Below are positions 38,102 to 47,320 of a stretch of 64,000 nt of DNA, piece by piece. Source of the stretch: Thermoplasmata archaeon (GTDB taxonomy: Archaea; Thermoplasmatota; Thermoplasmata; UBA10834); assembly GCA_029864565.1 (NCBI GenBank), contig JAOTTD010000009.1, positions 1 to 64,000 of the forward strand, read 5' to 3'. Position 1 is the first letter of the stretch; the number at the start of each line of letters is the position of its first letter. Both the position numbers and the translations under genes were made by a program. The notes beneath the pieces were generated by a model. That model worked only from the letters and a program-made list of their open reading frames with translations, was not told the DNA's origin and did no database searches.

Positions 38102-39597
38102 CGATGACACTCGTCGTCGCTTCTCTTGTCGAGAGAAGCATTGCTGGAGTGTCGCGCTCATCAAAGAAGGCTTTTGAGGCGGGAGCAGACCTGGTCGAAA
38201 TCAGGCTTGATATCTTGAGAGGAATCGATGCTCATCCGAATCTTGTCCAGGATGCCAGAGGGGCAGTAGACGGCGCCGCCGTGGCGACCCTGAGGTCGAC
38301 ATTCGAAGGAGGAAGGTCCGACTTGAAAGGAGGCGCCAGGCGTGCAATGCTCGAGAGGGTAGTCGATTCGGGATTCGAGTACACCGACCTTGAGCTCGCA
38401 AGAGACGCGCATCTCTTGAAAGAGCTCGGTTCGTCGCGAGGCGGCACGAAGGCGATAGCATCGTACCATTTCTCGCGACCGGTGGCGAAGGCGCTCGTCA
38501 GGCAACGTCTCGAAAAAGGGCTGGCCGCGAGGGCCGTGGCCAAGATCGCAATGCCATGTGCGAACGCCGCTCAGGCGGTGATGCTCGCCGAACTGGCCGG
38601 AGACATCTCCGCCAAAGGCAAGCCCTTTGTCCTAATCGGCATGGGAGCCCAGGGCCAACTTACGCGTGTTTGCGCTTCCGGTATGAGGTCGGAACTCGCC
38701 TACGCCTGTCTTCCGGGCAAAGAGGCGGCCCCCGGCCAACTGGACGTGCGGACTCAAGCGGGCCTTGCGAAGCACGGCAGCGTCATATTGGGATTGATAG
38801 GGCACCCCGTGTCCCATTCCGTCTCCAGGCCGATGCAGGAGGCCGCGCTGAGGAGCGTGGACCTCAACGGCATCTACCTGCCATTGGACATACCCCCAGA
38901 GCGAATGAACCGCAGGCTCGTGGCGACGCTGTTCGACATCGGTTTTCGCGGGCTCAATGTGACCATTCCCAACAAGCAGAAGGCATACCGATTGTGTGAT
39001 ATCAGAAGCGAATCGGCAAGGAATACAGCCGCGGTGAACACCCTCCACTTGCAGAAAGGGAAGATTGTCGGAGAAAACACAGATGTGAAAGGCTTTCAAC
39101 AGTTGATTTCACTTAAAAAGGTCCGCGTGAAGAATGCCCGAATCCTAGTCATCGGAGCGGGCGGAGCAGCCCGAGCGGTGTGCAAGGCACTAAGCGACGG
39201 AGGAGCCGAGATAGTCGTCGCCGCCCGCAGGCCCAAGGCCGCCTCCGACCTCGCCAAAGCCTGCGGGTCGAGTTGGACACCCTACCCTGCGCTGGGAACG
39301 GCCACGGAGACCTACGATATAATGGTCAATACGACCCCCATCGGCACCAAGGGTGCGAAGGATGAGCTCTCGAACCTGCCAGAGAACGCCATCAAGAACA
39401 GTCGCATCTTCGTCGATCTGGTCTACAACCCGTCCACGACGCCGAGCATGGCTGTCGCCAGGAGGTTCGGACGCACGGCGCATGGCGGACTGGAGATGTT
39501 GGTGAGGCAGGGAGAAGAAGCCTTCAAGATATGGACAGGCAAGTCGCCGGACGTCTCCAAGATGAGACTGGCGGCGAGGAGGGTGCTGGAATCATGA
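38098..39597 (+). CDS. aroDE: bifunctional 3-dehydroquinate dehydratase (type I)/shikimate dehydrogenase
   Basis: AroD motifs VEIRLDIL, IASYHF, AKIAMPC, APGQLDV; AroE motifs LIGHPVSHSVSRPM, NVTIPNKQKA, ENTDVKGF, GAGGAARAV, NTTPIG. Confidence 0.93.
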   Translation: MTMTLVVASLVERSIAGVSRSSKKAFEAGADLVEIRLDILRGIDAHPNLVQDARGAVDGAAVATLRSTFEGGRSDLKGGARRAMLERVVDSGFEYTDLELARDAHLLKELGSSRGGTKAIASYHFSRPVAKALVRQRLEKGLAARAVAKIAMPCANAAQAVMLAELAGDISAKGKPFVLIGMGAQGQLTRVCASGMRSELAYACLPGKEAAPGQLDVRTQAGLAKHGSVILGLIGHPVSHSVSRPMQEAALRSVDLNGIYLPLDIPPERMNRRLVATLFDIGFRGLNVTIPNKQKAYRLCDIRSESARNTAAVNTLHLQKGKIVGENTDVKGFQQLISLKKVRVKNARILVIGAGGAARAVCKALSDGGAEIVVAARRPKAASDLAKACGSSWTPYPALGTATETYDIMVNTTPIGTKGAKDELSNLPENAIKNSRIFVDLVYNPSTTPSMAVARRFGRTAHGGLEMLVRQGEEAFKIWTGKSPDVSKMRLAARRVLES

Positions 39598-40460
39598 TCG
39601 GAACTGCAGCTTGCCGGGGCGCGGCCACCATCGTCAATGCCATCGCGTGCGGCAAGGGCGCGGCTCTGGGAATCACCCTCGAAACCGATGTCCGTCTCGA
39701 ATTGGAGCGTGCAGAAGGCGGTATATCTGTTGAAGGAGCGCCTGAGGGAGACGACTTGGTGGCCGGATGCGTGCGTGCGGTCGCTGCAGGATCGGGCCAC
39801 GACATGGTTAATGGCAAGGCGATCATCAAATCGAACATTCCCATTTCTCGTGGACTCAAGAGCAGCAGCGCTGCAACCAACGCCGTGACCCTTGCGGCCT
39901 CGCGCGCGCTGGGCGCCGGCCTGACAGACGAAGGCCTCCTTGACATCGCCATAAACGAATCGATCAAGGCACATGTCACTGTCACTGGCGCTTTCGACGA
40001 CGCGACCGCCTGTTTCCACGGCGGCATAGTGATAACGGACAACATCAAAAGGAGAATACTGAAATCTGGCCGTGTGAAAGAGAACCTCGAAGTCGTTATC
40101 CACGTCCCTGCGAGACAAATCCGCAAGAGCGATGTGGACAAGAATGAGTTCGCCGCCCACAGCGAAGAATTTGAAGAAGCTCTGCGATTGGCAATAAGAG
40201 GCGAGTACGGGGCAGCCATGGATTTGAACTCTAGACTGAGTTCGGATATTCTGGACATCTCCAACGAGGTCGCAGAGTCAGCGAGGAAGAGTGGCGCCTA
40301 CGCTGCGGGCATAACTGGAACAGGTCCAGCCACTGTAGTTCTGAGCAGACCCGACAGACTGCAAGAGATCATGGAACGCATGAGGGTTTACGAAGGCGAA
40401 ATCCTCAGGGCGAGGCTAAACGATACATGTTCGCGGGAGGTGGTCCCACGACTCTTGTAG
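39594..40460 (+). CDS. aroK: archaeal GHMP-type shikimate kinase
   Basis: IKSNIPISRGLKSSSAATNAVTLAASRALG GHMP motif; operon context. Confidence 0.9.
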   Translation: MIGTAACRGAATIVNAIACGKGAALGITLETDVRLELERAEGGISVEGAPEGDDLVAGCVRAVAAGSGHDMVNGKAIIKSNIPISRGLKSSSAATNAVTLAASRALGAGLTDEGLLDIAINESIKAHVTVTGAFDDATACFHGGIVITDNIKRRILKSGRVKENLEVVIHVPARQIRKSDVDKNEFAAHSEEFEEALRLAIRGEYGAAMDLNSRLSSDILDISNEVAESARKSGAYAAGITGTGPATVVLSRPDRLQEIMERMRVYEGEILRARLNDTCSREVVPRLL

Positions 40461-41719
40461 TGAAGTCATCAACGGCCAACGGCACGGTCACCGCTCCACC
40501 GTCCAAGTCGTACACTCACAGAGCGATGATACTGGGAGCGCTCACGAGGTCGAGGTTCTCACTGAAGAGCCCATTGATGTCCGATGATACAAGGGCTACT
40601 CTGGAAGCACTCCAGAACATGGGCGCGGAAGTGGACATCCATCCAACGTACGTGCAGCTGCGGCTCGAGGAGCTCACTGCGCCCAAGGAGCCCATAGACG
40701 CCCGCAACTCAGGAACCACAATGCGTCTCATCACGGGGCTAGCCTCCCTGCTGCCGGCGACGACCACCCTGACGGGTGATGCAAGCCTTGTGAGGCGGCC
40801 TATGGGACCTTTGATGGATGCCCTCACCCAGCTTGGCGCTAGCTGCAGTTACATAGGACAGCCTGGGAAACCCCCTCTTAGGATTACTGGACCGATTGCC
40901 AAGGAGCAAGCAGAGGTGAAAGGGGACGTGAGTTCCCAGTTCATCTCGTCGCTGCTGATTGCGTGTACTCAGAAACAGCAGGATACCCGAATAACAGTGG
41001 ACGGAGCAATAACATCTAGGCCGTATGTCGACATCACTTTGGAAATGCTGGATAGGTTCGGCGCTGCGGTGAAAGAGAGCCCATCGGGTTTCGAGATACC
41101 AGGTGGACAAAGCCTCGCGAGAGAGTCGTACGCCATCCCCGGTGACTTCTCCTCTGCTGCCTTTCTGCTGGCAGCCGCGGCAATAACAGGCGGACGGGTC
41201 GCCGTTAGGCAGCTTGACGAAGAGTCTCCCCAGGGGGACAAAGCCATCCTCGATCTCCTCGCGCGCTTCGGTGCGCCAGTGTCAAAGACGCCGCACATGG
41301 CAACGGTTGGCGGGGGAAAGCTCAGGGGCGTCGAAGTGGACGTTGCTGCGATCCCGGACCTGTTCCCCATACTGGCAGTGGTAGGCGCAGTCTCCGAAGG
41401 CAAGACCATCCTCAAGGGGGGTAAGAATCTGCGTGCAAAGGAGAGCGACAGGATTGCCTCAACCACACGGTTCCTGCAGGACATGGGTGCCAGGATACTG
41501 CCTAGAGACGACGGGTGTGAGATAATCGGCGTGCCCAGACTCAAGGGCGCGAAGATAGATACCCAGGGGGACCACAGAATACTTATGGCCGCAACGGTTG
41601 CGGCTCTGGTATCAACCACAGACACAGTGATCGAGGATGACGAGTCGTACAAGATCTCGTATCCTGGCTTCATCAGAGACTTGCACCAACTTGGATGCAG
41701 GGTGGAGGTAAGGAAATGA
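40427..41719 (+). CDS. aroA: 3-phosphoshikimate 1-carboxyvinyltransferase
   Basis: VTAPPSKSYTHRAMILGALT...DARNSGTTMRLITGLASLLP...GDASLVRRPMGPLMDALTQLGA. Confidence 0.96.
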   Translation: MFAGGGPTTLVVKSSTANGTVTAPPSKSYTHRAMILGALTRSRFSLKSPLMSDDTRATLEALQNMGAEVDIHPTYVQLRLEELTAPKEPIDARNSGTTMRLITGLASLLPATTTLTGDASLVRRPMGPLMDALTQLGASCSYIGQPGKPPLRITGPIAKEQAEVKGDVSSQFISSLLIACTQKQQDTRITVDGAITSRPYVDITLEMLDRFGAAVKESPSGFEIPGGQSLARESYAIPGDFSSAAFLLAAAAITGGRVAVRQLDEESPQGDKAILDLLARFGAPVSKTPHMATVGGGKLRGVEVDVAAIPDLFPILAVVGAVSEGKTILKGGKNLRAKESDRIASTTRFLQDMGARILPRDDGCEIIGVPRLKGAKIDTQGDHRILMAATVAALVSTTDTVIEDDESYKISYPGFIRDLHQLGCRVEVRK

Positions 41720-42792
41720 ACTCAATCGGATCGGCCTACAGGATAAGCATATTCGGCTCCAGCCACGGCCCATTCATAGGCGCGTCCGCTGAAGGATGCC
41801 CAGCGGGAGAGAGGATCTCGGAAACCGCAATACAAATCGAACTGGACCGAAGAGCACCCGGCAAAAGCGCGGTCGCAACGTCCCGGAAGGAGCGGGATAA
41901 GGTCGAAATCATCTCAGGATTGCTGAATGGCAAAGCTACAGGCGCTCCAATAGTAGGCCTCATTGCGAACAGGGACTGCGATTCCTCCGCTTACGACGCG
42001 CTCAGAAGGGTCCCTCGACCAGGCCACGCAGACTACCCCGCCATCGTCAAATACGACGGCCACAACGACCACCGGGGTGGCGGACAGTTCTCTGGTCGCA
42101 TGACCGCAGGGCTCGTGTTCGCAGGGGCCGTCGCGAGGCAAGTGCTCGAGAGACGGAAGGTCCGGGTACTTGCGGAGACCGTCCAGATTGGTAACATCAA
42201 GCTTGACAAAGACATCCCGTTCAGCGCAGCGGAGAAACTCGTGCGCGCGAGCCCAGTCGGCTGCGCCGATCGCAAGACCGCCGACCTGATGAAGGACGAA
42301 ATCGTGAATGCCCATGAGGAGAAAGACAGCGTTGGCGGCGTCGTGAGGTGCACCATAATTGGTGTACCAGTCGGTGTAGGGGAACCGTTCTTTGGTTCCA
42401 TCGAGAGCCTCATGTCGGCTGTGATGTTCTCGATACCGGGTGTGAAAGGCGTCGAGTTCGGCTCTGGTTTCGGATCCGCGGCAATGCGTGGGAGCGAAAG
42501 CAACGACCCGTTCGTGGTCAAGCGCGGGAGGGTCGCAACAAAGACGAACAACTGCGGTGGCATATTGGGCGGAATAGCGACGGGCATGCCCATACAGTTC
42601 CGGGTCGCGTTCAAGCCGACTTCATCGATAGCGACCCCGCAGATGAGCGTCGATATAGAGGAGAAGAAGCCCGTCGAACTCGTGGTCAAAGGTAGGCACG
42701 ACCCGTGCATCGTGCCGCGTGCGGTACCCGTCGTGGAGAACTCCGCGGCAGCCGTGATGCTGGATGAAATGATCCAGGGGGGATTCCTCTGA
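41716..42792 (+). CDS. aroC: chorismate synthase
   Basis: YRISIFGSSHGPFIGASAEGCPAG...RPGHADYPAIVKYDGHNDHRGGGQFSGRMTAGLVFAGAVA. Confidence 0.96.
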   Translation: MNSIGSAYRISIFGSSHGPFIGASAEGCPAGERISETAIQIELDRRAPGKSAVATSRKERDKVEIISGLLNGKATGAPIVGLIANRDCDSSAYDALRRVPRPGHADYPAIVKYDGHNDHRGGGQFSGRMTAGLVFAGAVARQVLERRKVRVLAETVQIGNIKLDKDIPFSAAEKLVRASPVGCADRKTADLMKDEIVNAHEEKDSVGGVVRCTIIGVPVGVGEPFFGSIESLMSAVMFSIPGVKGVEFGSGFGSAAMRGSESNDPFVVKRGRVATKTNNCGGILGGIATGMPIQFRVAFKPTSSIATPQMSVDIEEKKPVELVVKGRHDPCIVPRAVPVVENSAAAVMLDEMIQGGFL

Positions 42793-43877
42793 CTTCGTCG
42801 GAACTCGAGTCTCTGCGCGGACAGATAAGCGCGATCGACGGAGAGATCATGTCGCTCGTAGGCCGGCGAATGGACGTGGCGAGAGAGGTCGGTAGAACCA
42901 AGCGAAAGGACAACCTCGACATTAGAGACACATCAAGAGAAGAGCTTGTTGTCCGAAGCGCAGTCGAAAAGGCCCAAACGAGGGGTGTCGATAGCGAGAC
43001 CGCAACCGCCATAGCAGAAACGCTGATAGATGCTGCCGTGCGTGTCCAGAGCGAAGATTTCGACCGATACCTCGACGACAAGAAAGCTATGGTTGTTGGT
43101 GCTGGAAGGACCGGTGCTTGGACAGCCGGATTCCTATCCAACAGAGGCGCTGAAGTATCGGTGTTCGATCCTAGAGCGAAGCTGGAGGGCTACCCCAACT
43201 TGCAGACGCCTGCTGAACACGCGAAAGACGCTGACCTGATAATCATCGCGAGCCCTCTGGGCGTCGCTCGATCCGACATGCAGCTCATATTATCCTCGTC
43301 TCCTAGGGGAGTCATCTTCGACGTGTGCAGCGTCAAGGCACACATGAGAGATACCCTTATGACAGGAGTCAAGGAGGGATTGAATGTCACAAGCGCGCAT
43401 CCAATGTTCGGGCCAAACGTGGCTACTCCGAGAGGCGAGAACGTTCTTGTCTGCGGCTGCGGTTGCGAAAGTGCTGACGAAGTCGTGAAGGACCTGTACA
43501 AACGAGCGGGAGCCAATGTAGTCAGCGTCGCCCTGGACGAACATGATAAGCTCATTGCCTACATACTCGGCGCGCCTCACCTGTGCACCCTCCTCTTCGG
43601 GCTCGTCACGATGAGATCTTCATTTGCTGCGCACCGACTCGCCGATTTATCAGGGCCTTCGTTCTCAAAGCTCTCCAATCTCGCATCGAGCATATCCAAT
43701 GAGAGCAGACGTGTCTATCACGATATCCAGAGATTCAACCCGGAGTCGATATCGATGTTGGATTCGATGATTTCGGCCATTGACGAACTCAAGACGGCCT
43801 CGTTGAGCGACAATCCGGCAGCGTTCGCAGGCATCATGGACGCAGAGAAGGAGTACTTCGAGAGGTGGCCGAGATGA
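42789..43877 (+). CDS. chorismate mutase/prephenate dehydrogenase
   Basis: LTSSELESLRGQISAIDGEIMSLVGRRMDVAREVG (CM helix 1), VVGAGRTGAWTAGFLSNRGAEVSVFD, SAHPMFGPNVATPRG; candidate CTG (or ATT 42783) start. Confidence 0.88.
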   Translation: MTSSELESLRGQISAIDGEIMSLVGRRMDVAREVGRTKRKDNLDIRDTSREELVVRSAVEKAQTRGVDSETATAIAETLIDAAVRVQSEDFDRYLDDKKAMVVGAGRTGAWTAGFLSNRGAEVSVFDPRAKLEGYPNLQTPAEHAKDADLIIIASPLGVARSDMQLILSSSPRGVIFDVCSVKAHMRDTLMTGVKEGLNVTSAHPMFGPNVATPRGENVLVCGCGCESADEVVKDLYKRAGANVVSVALDEHDKLIAYILGAPHLCTLLFGLVTMRSSFAAHRLADLSGPSFSKLSNLASSISNESRRVYHDIQRFNPESISMLDSMISAIDELKTASLSDNPAAFAGIMDAEKEYFERWPR

Positions 43878-44941
43878 CGAAGCGAAGAGCGGCAATATTG
43901 GGTACAACCGGGATGATAGGACAGCGATTCGCTCACATGCTGGACGACCATCCGTATTTCGAGGTGGTCGCATACTGCGCCTCAGACCGGTCTCAGGGCA
44001 AGAAGATATCGGAAGTCTGGAAGCTGCCAGATGCGGAGCTGAGCGACGACCTTGAGGGGCGGGCGATCCAACAGACCGTCGCGGAAGATCTATCGAGGGA
44101 AGGCGTCGAGCTCGTGTTCAGCGGCCTCCCGTCGGACGTCGCAAAGGACATTGAGGATGAGTGTGCTGAGCTTGGAATGGCGGTCTTCTCCAACGCGTCC
44201 TCACACAGGACGGACCCGGACACCCCGATACTCATACCCGAGATCAATCACGATCATCTCGAGGCGGTGGATATTCAGCGAAAGCGCAGGCGGAAAGGAG
44301 GGTACATCATCACGAACGCGAACTGCTCAGTCACGGGACTCGCTCTCGGCCTCAAGCCGCTCGTGGATGCGTTCGGCATCGAGGATTTCCATGTCGCCAC
44401 TTATCAGGCGCTTTCAGGAGCGGGATACCCTGGAGTCCCAGCAGTAGACATCCTGGGGAACATCCTGCCCCATATATCAAAAGAAGAGGAGAAGATGAAA
44501 AGCGAAGGACGTAAGATACTCGGTCGCTTCGAACACGGGCAATTCGTGGACTCGTCAGTCAGCATACTAGCCAGCTGCACGAGGGTGAACGTCAGAGATG
44601 GCCATCTGGAGGCGGTGTTCGCGAGAATGCCGGACATGCCGGACAACGAAAGGATAGCATCCACTCTTGGAGAATTCAAATCGCGTCCCCAGGAGCTTTC
44701 GCTGCCGAGTGCACCCGTCGAACCGATCATTGTGACAGCCGCACCAAACCGCCCGCAGCCCCTGGTCGATTCACTCGCCGGAAGCCCTGAGAGGGCGCGC
44801 GGCATGGCGATCACCGTTGGCAGGATCAGGACGACTGAGGACAGCCTCAGGCTCTTCTTGCTGGTTCACAACACGATTCGGGGAGGAGCCGGCGGCTCCG
44901 TGCTGAACGCCGAACTCGCCCACAGGGAGGGGATTCTTTGA
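43865..44941 (+). CDS. asd: aspartate-semialdehyde dehydrogenase
   Basis: AAILGTTGMIGQRFAHMLDDHPYFEVVAYCASDRS...ITNANCSVTGLALGLKPL; start GTG 43865 or ATG 43874. Confidence 0.95.
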   Translation: MAEMTKRRAAILGTTGMIGQRFAHMLDDHPYFEVVAYCASDRSQGKKISEVWKLPDAELSDDLEGRAIQQTVAEDLSREGVELVFSGLPSDVAKDIEDECAELGMAVFSNASSHRTDPDTPILIPEINHDHLEAVDIQRKRRRKGGYIITNANCSVTGLALGLKPLVDAFGIEDFHVATYQALSGAGYPGVPAVDILGNILPHISKEEEKMKSEGRKILGRFEHGQFVDSSVSILASCTRVNVRDGHLEAVFARMPDMPDNERIASTLGEFKSRPQELSLPSAPVEPIIVTAAPNRPQPLVDSLAGSPERARGMAITVGRIRTTEDSLRLFLLVHNTIRGGAGGSVLNAELAHREGIL

Positions 44942-46140
44942 CGAAGCCCAACAGAGTATCGAGCGGCAAAGGAAAGACTTACGGAGAGATAAAAGCCCGG
45001 GCGAGCGAGGGGAACGCCATGGTAATGACGGCGATGGAGTTCAAGAAGTTCGTGAAGGCTAACGGCGTCAAGAAGGCCGCGAAAGAAGTGGACATCGTTA
45101 CCACTGGGACTTTCGGTGCGATGTGTTCCTCTGGAGCCTACTTCAACCTTGGACACTCGGACCCACCCATCAAGATACAGAGGGCATGGATGGATGGTGT
45201 GCCAGCTTATGCCGGAATCGCAGCCGTGGACCTCTACCTGGGCGCGACCGAACTTGATGAGTCCAACAACATGATGCACGGCGGCGCACATGTGATAGAG
45301 GACTTGGTCAGAGGCAGAGCGGTGAGGCTGAAAGCAACGGCCCGCAGCACAGACTGCTATCCCCTGAAGGAGATAGACACGTACGTGAGTCTCAAGACGA
45401 TGAACCAGGCCGTGATGATGAATGTCCGCAACTGCTACCAGAACTATGGAGCCGCGTCGAACTCCTCTGGGAAGACGCTCTACACGTACATGGGAAAGCT
45501 TCTGCCCGAGCTCGGGAACGCAACCTACAGCAGCGCTGGTGAGCTGTCGCCGCTTCTGAACGACCCATACTACAGGACCATAGGCATCGGCACCAGGATA
45601 TTCCTGGGCGGAGGAGAGGGGTTCGTTGCCTGGGAGGGCACGCAGTTCAACCCAGGCGTGGCACGCACTCCGCGGGGAGTTCCGAAGAGGCCCGCAGGGT
45701 CGCTCGCTGTCATCGGCGACCTGAACCAGATGTCATCTGATTTCGTCAAGGGCTTGACATTCACAAGATATGGCACGTCACTGGGAGTCGGCATGGGCGT
45801 GCCAATCCCGATACTCGACGAGGACATGGCGAGCGCATGCGCGGTCACCGACGACAAGATATTCACGGCGATATTCGACTACTCCCAACAAAGACGATCG
45901 AGACCTGTCCTGAAGGAGGTCTCGTACGCCGAACTGAACTCTGGAGAGGTCTCGATCAAAGGTAAGAGGGTGCCGACATCTCCCCTATCGAGTCAGTACA
46001 AGGCCATGGAGATCACGAAGATACTCAAGAAGAGGATACTCGATGGCAGCTTCGCGGTTACAGAACCGGTCCAGAGACTCCCGCTGGACAAGTCGCTGAA
46101 AACCCTTGACGTGAGGAGCGAGAAGGAGGCGATGAAATGA
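44938..46140 (+). CDS. DUF39 L-aspartate semialdehyde sulfurtransferase (homocysteine biosynthesis)
   Basis: DIVTTGTFGAMCSSGAYFNLGHSDPPIKIQRAWMDGVPAYAGIAAVDLYLGAT; followed by NIL-ferredoxin gene; TTG start. Confidence 0.88.
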   Translation: MTKPNRVSSGKGKTYGEIKARASEGNAMVMTAMEFKKFVKANGVKKAAKEVDIVTTGTFGAMCSSGAYFNLGHSDPPIKIQRAWMDGVPAYAGIAAVDLYLGATELDESNNMMHGGAHVIEDLVRGRAVRLKATARSTDCYPLKEIDTYVSLKTMNQAVMMNVRNCYQNYGAASNSSGKTLYTYMGKLLPELGNATYSSAGELSPLLNDPYYRTIGIGTRIFLGGGEGFVAWEGTQFNPGVARTPRGVPKRPAGSLAVIGDLNQMSSDFVKGLTFTRYGTSLGVGMGVPIPILDEDMASACAVTDDKIFTAIFDYSQQRRSRPVLKEVSYAELNSGEVSIKGKRVPTSPLSSQYKAMEITKILKKRILDGSFAVTEPVQRLPLDKSLKTLDVRSEKEAMK

Positions 46141-46538
46141 AGACCAAGCTCGTGCTCAACTTCAACCCTGAATCGTCGAACCTGCCGATAACACACCACC
46201 TCATCGCAGAGCATGGCCTGCTGGTGAACATACTGCGTGCCGAGATAGACGAGGTGGGCGGCAAGATGGTCATAGAGGTCTCCGGAAAAGCCGATAGCAT
46301 CCGCAAAGGCATCGATTACCTCAAGGATGCATCGGTCGGTGTGAGGCCTATCAAGGAGGGCGTGAGGAGGGACGACGAAGCCTGCACACACTGCGGCGCC
46401 TGCATATCCATATGCCCGACCAACGCCTTGAGCCTCGACCCAAAGACGCGCAAGGTGTTGTTCACAGAAGAGAAGTGCGTGGCATGCGGAGTGTGCATCG
46501 ATGCGTGCCCCCCACGCGCAATGGAGATTCTGATATGA
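46137..46538 (+). CDS. NIL-domain/2x[4Fe-4S] ferredoxin (homocysteine biosynthesis partner)
   Basis: KTKLVLNFNPESSNLPITHHLIAEHGLLVNILRAEIDE NIL domain; CTHCGACISICPTNAL, CVACGVCIDACPPRA. Confidence 0.9.
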   Translation: MKTKLVLNFNPESSNLPITHHLIAEHGLLVNILRAEIDEVGGKMVIEVSGKADSIRKGIDYLKDASVGVRPIKEGVRRDDEACTHCGACISICPTNALSLDPKTRKVLFTEEKCVACGVCIDACPPRAMEILI

Positions 46539-47320
46539 GCGGCATCGTAAGAACGAAGTTCGAGATAGACGAAACAGCGGTCACTATCGTTGCCGACAAG
46601 CAGTTCATTTCGTACGCCATAAATGCCATCCTCGACGCTAGGGCAGACATCGAACGCCAGATCACAGCTGACCCATTCTTCCTCACGACCTTCGAGCCAT
46701 ACGACCGTGGCCGGGCGAGTAGCGAGACGGTACATAGGATGTGCGAAGCCACTGAGGCCGTTGGCATAGGCCCGATGGCGTCAGTTGCTGGAGCGGTCGC
46801 TCAGGCGGGGCTGGAGGCAATGGTCGCCCGAGGTTGCCGTCACGGCTGGGTCGACAATGGAGGAGACATCGCTCTAATTGTCGAGGAACCAGCCGTCATC
46901 GAGGTCTTCTCCGACCCCGGTGCTAGCGACGCCGTCGCTCTCGAGATAGAGTCGCTAGGGAAAATCATGGGCGTGTGCTCGTCTAGTGGAAAGCTCGGGC
47001 ATTCTATCAGTCTTGGAGAGTCTGACGTCTCAGTCGCAATCGCCGACTCGCCTGTCCTTGCAGATGCAATGGCAACCGCACTTGGAAACGCTGTTCGCAG
47101 GGGGCGCGATCTCGGAGCCTCGTTCGCGTCAGTGAATGGCGTGAACGGTTTCATAGGCGGGTTGGTTATGCTCGACGGCGCCGTGGGCATCTTCGGCGAC
47201 GTACCCAAAATCGTCGAAGTCGAACACAGTAAGAGCAGGATGACCGCTCACAGCGAGACGTCATCCACAGCCTATGGAGAAGACGGCAACGACAACAAAT
47301 CGCAGAAGGTGAGACATTGA
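46535..47320 (+). CDS. UPF0280-family (ApbE-like) protein
   Basis: FEPYDRGRASSETVHRMCEATEAVGIGPMASVAGAVAQAGLEAMVARGCRHGWVDNGGDIAL. Confidence 0.85.
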   Translation: MSGIVRTKFEIDETAVTIVADKQFISYAINAILDARADIERQITADPFFLTTFEPYDRGRASSETVHRMCEATEAVGIGPMASVAGAVAQAGLEAMVARGCRHGWVDNGGDIALIVEEPAVIEVFSDPGASDAVALEIESLGKIMGVCSSSGKLGHSISLGESDVSVAIADSPVLADAMATALGNAVRRGRDLGASFASVNGVNGFIGGLVMLDGAVGIFGDVPKIVEVEHSKSRMTAHSETSSTAYGEDGNDNKSQKVRH

